Positions 42,678-51,643 of a stretch of DNA of 64,000 nt are shown piece after piece (the stretch's first letter is position 1; the number at the start of each line of letters is the position of its first letter). A program made the position numbers and the translations under genes. Under the pieces are notes generated by a model. The model was not told the DNA's origin. It did not search any database and saw nothing but the letters and a program-made list of their open reading frames with translations. This stretch comes from Streptomyces sp. NRRL F-5630 (GTDB lineage: Bacteria; Actinomycetota; Actinomycetes; Streptomycetales; Streptomycetaceae): positions 1 through 64,000 of the forward strand of contig NZ_JOGO01000021.1 of NCBI RefSeq assembly GCF_000719475.1, written 5' to 3'.

Positions 42678-44042
42678 TCAGCGCACCCCCACCGCCGCGA
42701 GCGCCCTGCGCTGGCGCGGGCTCGGCTCGGCGGGGAAGTACAGGTAGCAGACGCCCCCCGTGCCGCTCGCGTCGGCTCCCGAGGCGGTCTTGCGCTTGGT
42801 GCGCAACCAGATCGTCTCCCACTCGGCTCGTCGGTAGACGCGGCGCACGGCGGGGTCGTCCGGGGAGGCGGGGTCGTTGGCGATGACGTCGCCCTCGGCG
42901 GTGAAGCCGATGACCGTCATGAGGTGGCCCGCCGTGCCGTACCCGGCACCGGTCAGCTCGGTCTTCAGGAAGGACTGCGAGGTGATGACCGGGATGCCCG
43001 CGCGGATGAGGGTCTCGATGTCGGTGAGCGAGCCGAGGCGGGTCACGACGCCCTGGAGATCGGGGTACGTCGCGGCGTAGGCGGCGTTGAAGGGCCAGTT
43101 GCCGCAGCCGTCGTACTGGTAGTCGAAGGTGTACCTGGCCGCGTGGCAGACCTGGGGGTCGGCGTAGGAGGGGTCGACCCAGGCGAGTTGCGCGGCGCTC
43201 GGCTCGCGGCCCCAGTACTCGATGATCATCTGCGAGGAGGTGGGGCTGCACCACGCCTCGCCGCCGTTGTCGTACTGCGGGTACTGCCCGGAATGGATCT
43301 CCTGGGAGTAGCGCGGCACGGGGAGTTCGGCGACGAGGCCGGGCGTCGAGGCGGGCACGGTGTAGCGGTCCGGCACGTCGGAGCCCATCGCGCCGAGCCG
43401 CCATACGGTGGGCGCGCGCCGGGTGCCGGGGCGGCGGTAGAGGCTCAGGCGCAGGCGGTACGAGGCGAGGCGGAGCCCGGAGGCGGCGTCGTCGATGGCG
43501 AAGGTGTCGGTCCACACGCTGCTGCGGCCGTCGCCCTGGTCGTCGACGGAGGTGCGGCGGATGTCCCGCTCCGGGTCGTCGCCGGCGGTCCAGCGGCCCA
43601 TGACGTACCAGGGGGTCTCGGCGCCGTCCGAGTACGTGCCCGAGAGCTCCACCTCGATCCAGGTCCCGGTGGGGGTGTGGGCGTTCCAGGAGGCGATGAC
43701 CTCGGTCGCGGGGACCGTGAGGCGGTGGCGCGGCGAGGTCCAGCGCGCGTACTCGTAGCGCGTCGTGGTCCCGAGGTGCGGGTCGGCGTAGTCGCGCTCC
43801 CCGACGGCGCGGGCGAGGGTGAGGCCGGGGCGGCGGCCGGCGAGGACGCGGACGCCCTCGGCGCGGCCGGAGCGCCAGTCGGCGGCGCTCGTGAAGCCGT
43901 GGTACTCGGCCGTCCGCGGCGGGGCGGCGTGGGGGCCGGTGGTGGGGCGGGGTGCCGCGAGAGCGGGCCCGGAGGCGGCGACGCCCGCCGCGACGGCGAC
44001 GGCGGCGGTGAGGACGGTGCGACGGGATGTGGAGCCGGTCAT
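42678..44042 (-). CDS. Tat-exported C39-like peptidase
   Basis: 454 residues. The N-terminus STSRRTVLTAAVAVAAGVAASGPALA is a twin-arginine signal ending near 30. A beta-rich region (about 45-235) precedes a papain-like C39-type domain: GGEAWCSPTSSQMII with the catalytic Cys near 265, GHLMTVIGF with the His, and VIANDPASP with the Asp. The protein is probably secreted folded and cleaves an extracellular protein or wall peptide; the beta domain may bind carbohydrate. ATG at 44042. Confidence 0.88.
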   Translation of the reverse strand: MTGSTSRRTVLTAAVAVAAGVAASGPALAAPRPTTGPHAAPPRTAEYHGFTSAADWRSGRAEGVRVLAGRRPGLTLARAVGERDYADPHLGTTTRYEYARWTSPRHRLTVPATEVIASWNAHTPTGTWIEVELSGTYSDGAETPWYVMGRWTAGDDPERDIRRTSVDDQGDGRSSVWTDTFAIDDAASGLRLASYRLRLSLYRRPGTRRAPTVWRLGAMGSDVPDRYTVPASTPGLVAELPVPRYSQEIHSGQYPQYDNGGEAWCSPTSSQMIIEYWGREPSAAQLAWVDPSYADPQVCHAARYTFDYQYDGCGNWPFNAAYAATYPDLQGVVTRLGSLTDIETLIRAGIPVITSQSFLKTELTGAGYGTAGHLMTVIGFTAEGDVIANDPASPDDPAVRRVYRRAEWETIWLRTKRKTASGADASGTGGVCYLYFPAEPSPRQRRALAAVGVR

Positions 44043-44356
44043 GGGCGGGGGTCCCCCCTCTGTGTGGGTCCATCTCGGTCGGCGGTGCGGCCCCGCCGTA
44101 CGGGCGCGGTGCTGGGGAGAGCCCGGACGGACAGGTGCGCGTCCGGGCCACTATCGCCCCCGGGGCCCTCAGGGACCAGCTTTTCCGGGTCGGGGGCGGG
44201 CACCAATATTGGCCTGGACCTCTGAGAGGTACGGGACTGCTCCGAGCGGCGGAACGGACGGGCCGCGCGGGGGCGGCGGGCGGTGGTGCGCGAGGGGCAC
44301 GAGGTGCGGGGCGGGCCCGTGCGCTCCCGGCGCACGCTCCCCGTAGGCTTGCCGCC

Positions 44357-44980
44357 GTGAACGCCCAGGACGAGACGGCTGAGCCCCCCGGCCCCCCGCC
44401 CCCGGCCGTCGGCGACGCCGTCGGCGCGGCCGTGCTCGCGGAGCGCCTGCGTGGCCTCGCTCCCTCCTGCGGCCCGGTGCGGCTCGTCGGGATCGACGGG
44501 CATGCGGGCTCGGGCAAGTCGACGCTCGCGCGCGCGCTCGCCGCGGCCCTCGGCGGGGCGCCCGTGCTTCACCTGGACGACTTCGCCTCGCACGAGCGCT
44601 TCTTCGGCTGGACGGAGTGCTTCGCCGCGCACGTGCTCGCGCCGTTCGCGCGCGGGGAGCCCGCCGTCTTCCGGCCGTACGACTGGGACGCGCGCCGCCC
44701 GGGGCGCACCCGCACCGTCGCGGCGGCCCCCGTCGTGCTCGTCGAGGGCGTTGGGGTGGGGCGCCGGGCGCTGCGGCCGTCGCTCTCGCTGCTGTGGTGG
44801 ATGGATCTGGCCGGTGAGGCCGCCTGGGAACGCGGGCGCGAAAGGGACGGCTCCGGCCTCGCGGACTTCTGGGACGACTGGGAACGGGCCGAGGCCGCGC
44901 ACTTCCGCGCCGATCCCTCCCGCCCCTTCGCGGACGCCCTGGTACGGCAGTGCGGCGAGGGGTACGTGCTGCGCGAGTGA
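44357..44980 (+). CDS. Uridine kinase-like P-loop protein
   Basis: 207 residues. Walker A GIDGHAGSGKSTLARALA (Lys about 55), VLHLDDFASHERFFGWTECF as the phosphate-acceptor lid region, FRPYDWDARRPGRTRTV and VVLVEGVGVGRRAL as the Walker B strand resemble uridine kinase/phosphoribulokinase-type proteins. The substrate is not certain. GTG at 44357 is the best start since the first residues before the P-loop are shared. The gene is divergent from the peptidase. Confidence 0.8.
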   Translation: MNAQDETAEPPGPPPPAVGDAVGAAVLAERLRGLAPSCGPVRLVGIDGHAGSGKSTLARALAAALGGAPVLHLDDFASHERFFGWTECFAAHVLAPFARGEPAVFRPYDWDARRPGRTRTVAAAPVVLVEGVGVGRRALRPSLSLLWWMDLAGEAAWERGRERDGSGLADFWDDWERAEAAHFRADPSRPFADALVRQCGEGYVLRE

Positions 44981-45085
44981 GCCGGGACGGAGCGGGCGGC
45001 CCGCTCCGCGGTGACGGAGCGTCAACCTCCGCCGACGAAGCGGAAAGGAGCCGAAAAGAGGCCCCCGCGACTTCCCCGAAGCGTC

Positions 45086-45115
45086 TTGACCCGGGGCCCG
45101 CCTCGGTCTTACGTT
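45086..45115 (+). promoter_or_regulatory. Consensus-like promoter for an intergenic small RNA
   Basis: TTGACC (45086-45091) and TACGTT (45110-45115) with an 18-base spacer form one of the best -35/-10 pairs seen by eye in the window, of the principal-sigma type. Predicted start about 45121, directly at the base of a perfect hairpin. Confidence 0.7.
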
Positions 45116-45118
45116 CAC

Positions 45119-45195
45119 GAGGTGCGGCCTGCGGGCCGCACCTCCGACACGAAGCCCCCGGTTGTTCCCCCGTGACCGGGGGCTTCGTTCTGTCC
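45119..45195 (+). ncRNA. Candidate small RNA of about 75 nt
   Basis: The predicted transcript would consist of two perfect hairpins and little else. Hairpin 1 has an 11-bp stem (45119-45129 with 45134-45144) and a 4-base loop. Hairpin 2 has a 12-bp stem (45151-45162 with 45175-45186), a 12-base C-rich loop and a GTTCTGT tail, as in a terminator. A consensus-like promoter starts 33 bases upstream. No frame of useful length is inside. The last hairpin could also terminate the upstream kinase-like gene, but that alone does not explain the first hairpin or the promoter. Rfam class not recognised. Confidence 0.55.
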
Positions 45196-45482
45196 CGCAC
45201 CCCCCACTTTCACCCTACTTGACGCATTCGCACTCTCACGGTGGGTGATCATGCGTGGACGCCTCCGCGTGCGCCCCGTGCGCCCGGCGCTGCCTCCGCG
45301 GTGCCCGCGACACCCTTCGGCGGGGCACGTCTTCGCAGGTACGATGCCGCAGTGCGGCCCGTCCCCTGGCGGGCGGCATCCGCACGGGGGAGCAAGAGCC
45401 GCTCGCGGCGCGGCGGTTCGGCCGCGCGGCCGACGACGGGTCCGGCGGCAGGGCCACGGGGGCAGGGTTTGTGGGGGACGTG

Positions 45483-47375
45483 ATGGACTTCGGCACGCAC
45501 GGCGCACCGGGCCCGGCCGATCTCGCCTGGTTGCGCGGCGTCGACGCCTACACGATGGGCGCGTACCCGCAGGCGGAGGAGGAGTTCCGCACGGCGGTGC
45601 GCCTCGATCCGGGTATGGCGGACGGCTGGCTCGGCCTGCACGCGCTGCGCATCGACACTCCGGCCGCGCTGCTGCGCATGTTCCAGCACCGCGACCGTTT
45701 CGGCGAGCAGCGGGCCCGGCACCGCAGACCGCTCAACTCCTGGTACTGGCTGGGCTGGTGGGTGCAGCCGGTGCTGGAGACGACGCGCGACCTGCTGCTC
45801 GCCCACGCCTCGCACTGGCTCGACGGGCGCCATGTCCCCGACCTCGACCGGGCGCTCGGCGCGCTCCCGCCCTCGGAGAGCGACCGGCAGGTGCGCTTCC
45901 TGCACGCGTGCCGCGCCTACCTCGTCAAGGACTGGGAGCAACTGGCCCGGCACACAGACCCCTTGCTCGACGATCCGCTCCTCGGCATCGAGGCCGGACT
46001 CTTCGGCGGGATGGCGCGGGTCCGCCTGGAGATGTACGGGCAGGCGGAGCCGCTGCTCTCGGCGGCGCTCATGCGCTGCCGCAGCGAGCAGCCGCAGCGC
46101 AAGGAGCTGCGGTACTGGCTGGCGCGGGCCCGCGAGGGCAGCGGGCGCAGCGCGGCGGCGCTGCCGCTGTACCGGGCGGTGCACCGGGTCGACGCGGGTT
46201 TCATGGACACGGCGGCGCGGCTCGCGGCGATCTCCGAGGGCGACGGCTACCAGGACCTCGCCTCCCCCCTCGACTACGCGGCCGTGAGCCTCGGCGGCGG
46301 GGGCCAGGACACGGCGGCGGCGCGGGACGGCGGCGAGCCGCTCTTCGGCCCGGACCCGGCCGCGGCCGAGCCGCCGCACCTGGGCGGGGAGCCTCCGGCG
46401 GGCGGGCCCGCCGACGACGTACGCGAGAAGGCCGTCCTGCCCGCGCAGCCGGGACCGCAGCGGATGCCGACCGGTCCGGCCGATCCCGCGCTCCTGGAGG
46501 CGGCGCTCGCCGAGCTGGAGCAGATGGTCGGCCTGGACCCGGTCAAGCGTCAGGTCCGGGCGCTGTCGGCGCAGTTGAACATGGCGCGGCTGCGCGCGGA
46601 GCAGGGCCTGCCGGTGCAGCCGCCGAAGCGGCACTTCATCTTCTCGGGCCCCTCGGGCACGGGGAAGACGACGGTCGCGCGCATCCTGGGGCGGGTCTTC
46701 TACGCGCTGGGACTGCTCGGCGGGGACCATCTCGTGGAGGCGCAGCGCTCGGACCTCGTGGGCGAGTACCTGGGGCAGACGGCGGTCAAGGCGAACGAGC
46801 TGATCGACTCCGCGCTCGGCGGGGTGCTCTTCGTCGACGAGGCGTACAGCCTCTCCAACTCCGGGTACGGGCGCGGGGACGCGTACGGGGACGAGGCCCT
46901 CCAGGTGCTCCTCAAGCGCGCGGAGGACAACCGCGGACACCTCGTGGTGATCCTCGCGGGCTACCCGGAGGGCATGGACCGGCTCCTCGCCGCCAACCCC
47001 GGCCTCGGCTCGCGCTTCACGAGCCGCGTCGACTTCCCCTCGTACCGCCCGGCGGAGCTGACCCGCATCGGGGAGGTGCTCGCGCACGCCAACGGGGACC
47101 ACTGGGACGAGGAGGCGCGCGAGGAGCTGGCGTCGATCGCGGGGCACGTCGTCGAGGAGGGCTGGATCGACGAGCTGGGCAACGGCCGCTTCCTGCGCAC
47201 GCTCTACGAGAAGTCCTGCGCCTACCGCGACCTGCGCCTGATGGGCTACCCGGACCCGCCGAGCCGCGACGACCTCGCGACGCTGCGCCTGCCGGACCTC
47301 ATGCAGGCGTACGGGGAGGTCCTGTCGGGGCGCACCCCGGGGCCGCACGAACCGACGGCCGAGGACGACTTCTGA
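45483..47375 (+). CDS. CbxX/EccA-like AAA ATPase with N-terminal TPR region
   Basis: 630 residues. A TPR-like helical region (VDAYTMGAYPQAEEEFRTAVRLDPGMADGWLGL) covers about 1-290; a Gly/Ala-rich linker precedes the AAA domain: GPSGTGKTTVARILG near 388-398, VLFVDEAYSL near 455, FTSRVDFPSY with Arg fingers. The layout is that of type VII secretion EccA, which is a TPR-AAA protein, and of CbxX/CfqX ATPases. No other ESX genes are in the window, so its client is unknown. ATG at 45483 follows GGGGGA. A possible -10, TACGAT, lies at 45341-45346. Confidence 0.88.
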   Translation: MDFGTHGAPGPADLAWLRGVDAYTMGAYPQAEEEFRTAVRLDPGMADGWLGLHALRIDTPAALLRMFQHRDRFGEQRARHRRPLNSWYWLGWWVQPVLETTRDLLLAHASHWLDGRHVPDLDRALGALPPSESDRQVRFLHACRAYLVKDWEQLARHTDPLLDDPLLGIEAGLFGGMARVRLEMYGQAEPLLSAALMRCRSEQPQRKELRYWLARAREGSGRSAAALPLYRAVHRVDAGFMDTAARLAAISEGDGYQDLASPLDYAAVSLGGGGQDTAAARDGGEPLFGPDPAAAEPPHLGGEPPAGGPADDVREKAVLPAQPGPQRMPTGPADPALLEAALAELEQMVGLDPVKRQVRALSAQLNMARLRAEQGLPVQPPKRHFIFSGPSGTGKTTVARILGRVFYALGLLGGDHLVEAQRSDLVGEYLGQTAVKANELIDSALGGVLFVDEAYSLSNSGYGRGDAYGDEALQVLLKRAEDNRGHLVVILAGYPEGMDRLLAANPGLGSRFTSRVDFPSYRPAELTRIGEVLAHANGDHWDEEAREELASIAGHVVEEGWIDELGNGRFLRTLYEKSCAYRDLRLMGYPDPPSRDDLATLRLPDLMQAYGEVLSGRTPGPHEPTAEDDF

Positions 47376-47381
47376 GACCGC

Positions 47382-47431
47382 GGACCCCCGTGTGCCGCCG
47401 CCCGGTCGTGCGGGGCGGCGGCGCACGGGGT
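47382..47431. terminator. Convergent terminator
   Basis: An imperfect long inverted repeat between the convergent AAA ATPase and CBS-domain genes pairs the GTGTGCCGCCGCCC side with GGGCGGCGGCGCAC. Confidence 0.6.
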
Positions 47432-47444
47432 CGCCGGGCGGTCC

Positions 47445-48569
47445 CTAGCCGGTGAGGGCCTCTTCCCCGGGGCGCGGCTGGACCGTGAGGGGCTCGGCCT
47501 TCACGCGGGCGCGCACGGGGGCGGTTCCCCGCGCGGGCTCGGGGAGACGGTGGGCCGGGTCGGTGACCTCGCCGACGAGGAGTTCGAGGGCGTCCTCCAG
47601 CGTGACGAGCCCGAGGACGCGGCCGCTCGCGTCGGCGACCTGCGCGAGGTGCGTCGCGGCGCGGCGCATCACGGTGAGGGCGTCGTCGAGCGGCAGCTCC
47701 GCGCGCAGCGTGATCATGCGGTGCCACAGGCGCTGCGGGACGGCGCGGTCGGGCTCGTCGAGGTCGAGGACGTCCTTGACGTGCAGATACCCCATGAAGA
47801 CGCCGCCCGCGCCGAGGACGGGGAAGCGGCTGTAGCCGGTGGCGACGGTCAGCTCCTCGATGCGGCGCGGGGTGACGGCGGGATCGACGGTGACGAGCTG
47901 GCCGCGGTCGAGGAGGACGTCGGTGACGGGGCGGGTGCCGAGTTCGAGCGCGTCCTCCAGCCGTTCCTGGGCCTCCGCGTCGAGCAGCCCCGCCTGGCCG
48001 GCGTCCTCGACGAGGTGGCTGAGCTGGTCGCTCGTGAAGACGGCCTCGACCTCGTCCTTCGGCTCGACGCGGAAGGCGCGCAGGACGAGCCGGGCGCACG
48101 CGGCGAGGAAGACGGTGACGGGGCCGCAGACGCGGGCGAAGGCGATGAGCCCCGGCCCGAACCACAGCGCGGCCTTCTCGGGCGCCGCCATCGCGAGGTT
48201 CTTCGGGACCATCTCGCCGATGACGAGGTGGAGGAAGACGACGAGGAGCAGCGCGATGACGTAACCGAGCGGGTGCACGAGCCCTTCGGGCAGGTGCGCG
48301 GCCGTGAAGACGGGCTCCAGGAGGTGCGCGACGGTCGGCTCGGCGACGGCGCCGAGGGTCAGGGAGCACAGGGTGATCCCGAACTGGGCCGCCGCCATCA
48401 TCTTCGGCAGGTGTTCGAGGCCGTGCAGGACCCGGCGGGCGCGCGCGGAGTCCGCCGCGAGGGGCTCGATCTGGCTGCGCCGTACGGAGACGAGGGCGAA
48501 CTCGGCGCCGACGAAGAAACCGTTGGCGAGGATCAGCACGGCGGCGAGGAGGAGTTGCAGCACGCTCAT
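47445..48569 (-). CDS. CorC/HlyC-type CBS-domain membrane protein (second copy)
   Basis: 374 residues. The N-terminal DUF21/CNNM membrane domain starts LLLAAVLILANGFFVGAEFALVSVRRSQIEPL and has about four helices to 150. A CBS pair follows (VTDVLLDRGQLVTVDPAVTPRRIEELTVATGYSRFPVLG; VMRRAATHLAQVADASGRVLGLVTLEDALELLVGEV). Such proteins take part in Mg2+/Co2+ efflux or membrane homeostasis. The usual C-terminal CorC transporter-associated domain is largely missing here, unlike the neighbour. ATG at 48569 overlaps the upstream gene by 4 bases. Confidence 0.9.
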   Translation of the reverse strand: MSVLQLLLAAVLILANGFFVGAEFALVSVRRSQIEPLAADSARARRVLHGLEHLPKMMAAAQFGITLCSLTLGAVAEPTVAHLLEPVFTAAHLPEGLVHPLGYVIALLLVVFLHLVIGEMVPKNLAMAAPEKAALWFGPGLIAFARVCGPVTVFLAACARLVLRAFRVEPKDEVEAVFTSDQLSHLVEDAGQAGLLDAEAQERLEDALELGTRPVTDVLLDRGQLVTVDPAVTPRRIEELTVATGYSRFPVLGAGGVFMGYLHVKDVLDLDEPDRAVPQRLWHRMITLRAELPLDDALTVMRRAATHLAQVADASGRVLGLVTLEDALELLVGEVTDPAHRLPEPARGTAPVRARVKAEPLTVQPRPGEEALTG

Positions 48570-49891
48570 CGGGCCGCCTCCAGGACGGGCGCGGTGCGCA
48601 CGAGGCGGACGCGCTCGGCGCGGTAGTGGCCGACCTGGCGCACGTCGAGCCGCCAGCCGGGCAGCTCGGCGCGGTCGCCGGGGGCGGGGATGCGGCCGAG
48701 GAGGTCGGCGACGAGGCCCGCGACGGTCTCGTACGGGCCCTCGGGGACGTCGAGGCCGATCGCGCGGAGCTGGTCGACGCGGATGCCGCCGTCCGCCTCC
48801 CAGGCGGGGCGCCCCTCCTCGGCGGGGAGCGGGGCGAGCTCGGGCAGGTCCTGCCCGTCGTGCTCGTCGCGCACCTCGCCGACGACCTCCTCGATGATGT
48901 CCTCCAGGGTGACGACCCCGGCGGTGCCGCCGTACTCGTCGATGACGACGGCCATGGGCTGCTCGGTGCGCAGCAGGGCGAGCAGCGTGCGCACGGGCAT
49001 CGTCTCGGGGACGCGCAGCGGGGTCCGGCTGATGCGGCTGACGGGGGTGCGCAGCCGCTCGTGCGGGGGCACGGCGAGCGCGTCCTTGAGGTGCACGGTG
49101 CCGGTGATCTCGTCGATGCGCTCGCGGTAGACCGGGAAGCGCGAGAGGCCGGTGGCCCGGGTGAGGTTGACGACGTCCTCCGCGGTGGCGGAGGACTGGA
49201 GGGTGCTCAGCCTCACGCGCGGGGTCATCACCTGCTGGGCGGCGAGGTCCTCCAGCGAGAGGGTGCGCACGAAGAGGTCGGCGGTGTCCTTCTCCAAGGC
49301 TCCGGCGAGCGCCGAGTGGCGGGCGAGGGAGACGAGTTCGCCCGGGGTGCGGGCGGAGGCCATCTCGTCGGCGGGCTCGACGCCGAAGCGCCGTACCAGG
49401 GCGTTCGCGGCGGTGTTCAGGAGCGCGATCACGGGCCGGAGCAGCCGCGCGAAGGCGTACTGCGGCCCGGCGACGAAGCGCGCGACCTGGAGCGGCTTGG
49501 CGACGGCCCAGTTCTTCGGGACCAGTTCGCCGACGACCATCTGCACGGCCGAGGCGAGGAGCATCCCGAGCACGACGCAGACGCCCGGCGCGGCGGCCTC
49601 GGGCAGGCCGAGGGCCGTGAGGGGCTCTTCGAGGAGGTCGGCGAGCGCCGGTTCGGCGAGCATGCCGACGACGAGCGACGTGACGGTGATGCCGAGCTGG
49701 GTGCCGGAGAGCTGGAAGGAGAGTTCCTTCAGGGAGCGGGCGACGGCGCCGGCCCGGCGGTCCCCGGCCTCGGCGGCGCGCTCGGCCTCCGCGCGTTCCA
49801 CGGTCACGAGCCCGAACTCGGCGGCGACGAAGAAGCCGTTGGCGAGAATGAGCAGGAAAGCCGCCCCGAGGAGCAGCAGCGATGTGGTCAT
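48566..49891 (-). CDS. CorC/HlyC-type CBS-domain membrane protein (full length)
   Basis: 441 residues. DUF21 membrane domain (LLLLGAAFLLILANGFFVAAEFGLVTVERAEAERA...), CBS pair at about 210-340 and the C-terminal CorC_HlyC domain (DGGIRVDQLRAIGLDVPEGPYETVAGLVADLLGRIP) are in order. It is a probable divalent cation exporter. The next gene is a shorter paralogue translated with it through an ATGA-type overlap, so the two may form a heteromer. ATG at 49891 follows GGAGG; the longer frame to 49930 is less likely. Confidence 0.92.
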   Translation of the reverse strand: MTTSLLLLGAAFLLILANGFFVAAEFGLVTVERAEAERAAEAGDRRAGAVARSLKELSFQLSGTQLGITVTSLVVGMLAEPALADLLEEPLTALGLPEAAAPGVCVVLGMLLASAVQMVVGELVPKNWAVAKPLQVARFVAGPQYAFARLLRPVIALLNTAANALVRRFGVEPADEMASARTPGELVSLARHSALAGALEKDTADLFVRTLSLEDLAAQQVMTPRVRLSTLQSSATAEDVVNLTRATGLSRFPVYRERIDEITGTVHLKDALAVPPHERLRTPVSRISRTPLRVPETMPVRTLLALLRTEQPMAVVIDEYGGTAGVVTLEDIIEEVVGEVRDEHDGQDLPELAPLPAEEGRPAWEADGGIRVDQLRAIGLDVPEGPYETVAGLVADLLGRIPAPGDRAELPGWRLDVRQVGHYRAERVRLVRTAPVLEAAR

Positions 49892-50014
49892 GCCGCCGCC
49901 TCCGTGCCGTGAGGGAAGGGGGCGGCGCACGTACTACCGGACGATCCGTCCATTGCCGGAGAGGTTCACTCCTCTATTCGATGGGTCACCCGCGCCGGAA
50001 GAGGGCGCGGGCGG

Positions 50015-50043
50015 CGGCGGCACTCGGCGTGTGCCGCCCTACC
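50015..50043 (-). terminator. Hairpin downstream of the PH-domain gene
   Basis: GGCGGCAC / GTGCCGCC arms flank a short loop, about 85 bases after the stop of the minus-strand PH-domain gene; it is also the boundary to the CBS genes. Confidence 0.5.
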
Positions 50044-50126
50044 AGATTAATCACGATTCCGTCCTGACGGGCAGGCCCGGGGGCCCGGATCGCACCGGGC
50101 GGCCGCGGGGCGTGCGGTCGGGGCGT

Positions 50127-50573
50127 TCAGTCGTGTACGGGGGTGTGCGCGTCGACGAGCGCGCTGAGGGCCCTGGCGTCGGAGACGGCCTTCTCCCGGG
50201 CGAGACCGGGCTGGATGCCGAGGACGGGCAGGCTGGTGCCGTCGCTGAGGTCGAGGAAGGCCCAGGGGTCGCCGCCGCGCAGCGTCACCCGGACGATCTG
50301 CGCCCAGCCGAGGGTACGGCGGGTGGTGAGGTTCACGACGGTGACGCCCTCGGTGGTCGCGACGACCTTGGGCCGCGCGAGCAGGAAGCACACCCCGGCG
50401 AGCAGCACGGCGGTGAGCACGAAGCTCGCCGCCTCCCCGCCGCCGATCCCGAGCAGGCAGGCGATCGTCGTGATGACGACGAAGATCCCGATTCCGCACC
50501 CGATGAGGATGGCCCGGGTGAGGGAAGGACGGAAGGTCGCCGGGAGCGGGGGGAGGTCGGCGGGGGCGCTCAT
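50127..50573 (-). CDS. Bacterial PH-domain membrane protein
   Basis: 148 residues. Two membrane helices at about 20-63 precede a PH-like beta domain (VVATTEGVTVVNLTTRRTLGWAQIVRVTLRGGDPWAFLDLSDGTSLPVLGIQ), a combination common next to hisG in Streptomyces. Function unknown; the domain may face the cytoplasm and bind a membrane partner. ATG at 50573. Same direction as hisG, 112 bases downstream of it. Confidence 0.85.
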   Translation of the reverse strand: MSAPADLPPLPATFRPSLTRAILIGCGIGIFVVITTIACLLGIGGGEAASFVLTAVLLAGVCFLLARPKVVATTEGVTVVNLTTRRTLGWAQIVRVTLRGGDPWAFLDLSDGTSLPVLGIQPGLAREKAVSDARALSALVDAHTPVHD

Positions 50574-50685
50574 GCGGGGCACTCGTCTTTCGCGGAGGGA
50601 CTGGCGCTGCGAGCATACGGCACCGGAAATCCAGCCCCCTGCGGCGTTCGAGGAGCGGGGCGCGGGGCGGAGCCCCACGCTCCGG

Positions 50686-51534
50686 TCACAGCCGGCAGGC
50701 GTGGATCGCCGTCGTCAGGATGGCGCGCGCGCCGAGCCCGTACAGGTCGTCCATCACCTGCTGGGCGCCCTTCGTCGGCACCATGGCCCGTACGGCGACC
50801 CAGCCCTCGTGGTGGAGCGGCGAGACGGTGGGCGACTCCAGGCCGGGGGTGAGCGCGACGGCCTGCTCCAGGTGCTCGACGCGGCAGTCGTAGTCCATCA
50901 TCACGTAGCCGCGGGCGACGAGGACGCCCTGGAGGCGGCGCAGGAAGCGTTGCACGCGGGCGTCGTCGCTCTCCGCGCCGGTGCGGCGGATGACGACGGC
51001 CTCGGAGGTGAGGATCGGTTCGCCGATGACTTCGAGGCCCGCGTTGCGCAGCGACGTGCCCGTCTCGACGACGTCGGCGATGACCTGGGCGACGCCGAGT
51101 TCGATGGCGGTCTCGACGGCGCCGTCGAGGTGGACGACGGAGGCGTCGATCCCGGCCTCTTCGAGGTGCCTGGCGACGATGCCCTCGTAGGAGGTCGCGA
51201 TGGTGAGCCCGGGGAAGTCCTCGGGGCCCTCGGCGGTGCCGGGACGGGTCGCGAAGCGGAAGGTGGAGCGGGCGAAGCCGAGCGGCAGGATCTCCTCGGC
51301 GTCGGCGCCCGAGTCGAGGAGGAGGTCGCGCCCGGTGATGCCGATGTCCAGCCGGCCCGCACTCACGTAGAGGGCGATGTCGCGGGGGCGCAGGTAGAAG
51401 AACTCGACCTCGTTGGCCGGGTCGACCAGGACGAGTTCCTTCTGCTCGGTGCGCTGGCGGTAGCCGGCCTCATGGAGCATCGCCGACGCAGGTCCGGCGA
51501 GGGAACCCTTGTTGGGCAGGGCGATGCGCAGCAT
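50686..51534 (-). CDS. hisG: ATP phosphoribosyltransferase (long form)
   Basis: 282 residues, first enzyme of histidine synthesis (ATP + PRPP). The start LRIALPNKGSLAGPASAML, the DIGITGRDLLLDSGA segment and the GIVARHLEEAGIDASVVHLDGAVE region define HisG. The C-terminal domain (EGWVAVRAMVPTKGAQQVMDDLYGLGARAILTTAIHACR) is the histidine-binding regulatory ACT-like domain of the long form, so no HisZ is needed. ATG at 51534. hisE is upstream on the same strand (109-base gap). Confidence 0.95.
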   Translation of the reverse strand: MLRIALPNKGSLAGPASAMLHEAGYRQRTEQKELVLVDPANEVEFFYLRPRDIALYVSAGRLDIGITGRDLLLDSGADAEEILPLGFARSTFRFATRPGTAEGPEDFPGLTIATSYEGIVARHLEEAGIDASVVHLDGAVETAIELGVAQVIADVVETGTSLRNAGLEVIGEPILTSEAVVIRRTGAESDDARVQRFLRRLQGVLVARGYVMMDYDCRVEHLEQAVALTPGLESPTVSPLHHEGWVAVRAMVPTKGAQQVMDDLYGLGARAILTTAIHACRL

Positions 51535-51643
51535 GACGGTGACGTCCTTCTGTGGGTGACAAAGGGGTTGGGCCCGCGCCGGGCGGGCGCGCTTCGCGCG
51601 GGGGCGCGGGGGCCGTGCGGGGAAAGGGGAGCGTGGGCACGGC

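Noticed and set aside
42454..44517. 687-codon minus-strand frame over the peptidase gene
   Set aside because: It is out of frame with the C39-like peptidase, which has a Tat signal and catalytic motifs; the rest is Arg/Pro-rich shadow.
45151..45186. Second hairpin as only a terminator of the kinase-like gene
   Set aside because: It is about 170 bases beyond the stop and is preceded by its own consensus-like promoter and another perfect hairpin, so a small RNA explains more.
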